Positions 12,255-13,106 of a stretch of DNA of 13,106 bases are shown here, piece after piece. The notes under the pieces are model-generated. The model had not been told where the DNA came from and ran no database searches. It saw only the letters and a program-made list of their open reading frames with translations. Source of the DNA: CAZSCF01 sp964605365. GTDB taxonomy: Bacteria > Patescibacteriota > Minisyncoccia > Moranbacterales > UBA2206. The stretch lies in contig CAZSCF010000020.1 of assembly GCA_964605365.1 (NCBI GenBank), positions 1 to 13,106 of the forward strand, in the 5' to 3' direction. Made by a program: the position numbers and the translations under genes. The stretch's first letter is position 1, and each line of letters begins with the position of its first letter.

Positions 12255-13055
12255 ATGGAAAATGAAACAAAAATTGAACAAATAAAAAATTACTGTGCGA
12301 ATCCGAAGAATATTCTGATTTTTATCGGAATGCTTTTGGTGGCGGCGATTGTTATTGTGGCCATGATCAGAGAAAAAATTGTAAATCCTAATCTTAATCA
12401 AGTAACAGTCAACGGTGAAGGAAGAATTTCTTATCAGCCTGATATTGCAACCATAACCCTGGGGGTGCAAATCGATAAAGCTGCCAGTGCGGAAGAAGCA
12501 CTGAAACTTCTGGATGAAAAAATGAAAAATATTACTGCGGCCATTAAGACAGTTGGAATTGCAGATGAAGATGTCAAGACAAAAAATTTTTCTCTTTCTC
12601 CTCAATATGAATTCAAAGACGGCTCCTCTAAAGTTTCTGGTTACGGCGCCAATCAGCAGTTAGAAATCAAGGTTGAGGAGGTTGATAAAAACTCTGGAAT
12701 CGTCGGTCGGGTTGTAGCGGCAGCCAATGGCGCCGGTGTCAATCAGATTTTAGGAGTAGTTTTTGATGTTTCAAGTCTTAATGATCTGAAGCAGCAAGCC
12801 AGAATTAAAGCCATCGAGGATGCCAGAAGCAAAGCTGACGCTCTAGCCAAAGCAGCCGGAATCAAGAAACTCAAAAAAGTTATCGGGTGGTATGAAAATA
12901 TAGTTCAATCGCCGGATATACAAAGTGATTATGGCTATGGAGGAATGGCAAACGAAAAATCTGTGTTAAATTCTCGATCAACGATTGCTCCTTCCGTGCC
13001 TTCCGGAAATCAGGAAATAATTATAAATATCGGAGTGAATTATCAGGTTAACTAA
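12255..13055 (+). CDS. Membrane-anchored SIMPL-domain (DUF541) protein
   Basis: A 266-residue protein with a short cytoplasmic N-terminus, one hydrophobic helix at about residues 19-39 (LIFIGMLLVAAIVIVAMI), then a SIMPL domain. Domain signatures are VTVNGEGRISYQPDIATITLGVQ (about 50-72), DVKTKNFSLSPQYEF, and the long helix with ARIKAIEDARSKADALAKAAGI followed by KVIGW. The C-terminus returns to a beta strand (EIIINIGVNYQV). The domain is probably exported; its biochemical role is unknown, although some members affect stress resistance or interact with kinases. It has its own extended -10 promoter and terminator, so it is monocistronic. It diverges from thrS with no evident functional link. 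Confidence 0.9.
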   Translation: MENETKIEQIKNYCANPKNILIFIGMLLVAAIVIVAMIREKIVNPNLNQVTVNGEGRISYQPDIATITLGVQIDKAASAEEALKLLDEKMKNITAAIKTVGIADEDVKTKNFSLSPQYEFKDGSSKVSGYGANQQLEIKVEEVDKNSGIVGRVVAAANGAGVNQILGVVFDVSSLNDLKQQARIKAIEDARSKADALAKAAGIKKLKKVIGWYENIVQSPDIQSDYGYGGMANEKSVLNSRSTIAPSVPSGNQEIIINIGVNYQVN

Positions 13056-13063
13056 TTCAAAGC

Positions 13064-13097
13064 AAAAAAGACTCCGGAATATCCGAGAGTCTTTTTT
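13064..13097 (+). terminator. Intrinsic terminator after the SIMPL-domain gene
   Basis: AAAAAAGACTC (13064-13074) pairs with GAGTCTTTTTT (13087-13097), and CGGA (13075-13078) with TCCG (13082-13085), leaving one bulged A. The final T-run forms part of the stem, so it could work in both directions. It begins 9 nt after the stop codon. Confidence 0.88.
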
Positions 13098-13106
13098 GTC
13101 TGGTCG

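Noticed and set aside
12213..12605. Minus-strand open frame opposite the SIMPL gene
   Set aside because: It is an antisense frame rich in Phe, Asn and Ile with no domain, lying over a well-supported gene.

Overview
The window looks like a low-GC bacterial chromosome segment. I infer a Candidate Phyla Radiation (Patescibacteria) genome from the compact layout, mostly weak or absent Shine-Dalgarno sequences, a ThrRS without a TGS domain, divergent nucleotide kinases and many short dispersed palindromes. No rRNA or marker gene here fixes the phylum.

Layout. Bases 1-805 hold the end of rplK and then rplA. Between them is a hairpin that copies the L1-binding foot of 23S rRNA. Bases 864-5662 form a nucleotide and dTTP supply block on the + strand: two tandem paralogous P-loop nucleotide-kinase-like genes (separated by a terminator and a promoter), a dCMP deaminase, thyA, folA, a dCTP deaminase/dUTPase-fold protein with altered catalytic positions, and a dTMP kinase. 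In sequence, dCMP deaminase makes dUMP, ThyA methylates it, FolA recycles the folate, and the kinases phosphorylate the product. gatB and a small protein of unknown function with a very strong Shine-Dalgarno follow on the + strand (5852-7691). A hairpin at 7698-7731 separates them from a convergent minus-strand operon thrS-miaB-miaA (11792 down to 7738), devoted to threonyl-tRNA charging and A37 modification. A divergent + strand gene encodes a membrane-anchored SIMPL-domain protein (12255-13055), closed by a terminator.

RNA regulation. thrS has a consensus promoter (TTGACA, 18 bp, TATAAT) and a leader of about 300 nt. The leader contains a near-canonical T-box antiterminator: a 7-nt UGGAACC bulge between two helices. 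Upstream is a short k-turn hairpin with an ACC threonine codon in its terminal loop. This resembles a T-box riboswitch with a much reduced Stem I and is the most interesting candidate in the window.

Repeats. Three copies of a TGTCAT...ATGACA double-hairpin element are present, two intergenic and one read in frame inside miaA. The miaA copy itself carries a second palindromic element, which also occurs in the N-terminus of the dTMP kinase gene. Another palindrome lies in frame inside miaB. GTTCCAT-type heptads occur at the folA start and in degenerate form inside miaB. Two longer inverted-repeat elements (2139-2264 and 5674-5832) sit at gene borders. Together they suggest small palindromic elements that enter genes and are tolerated as extra peptide.
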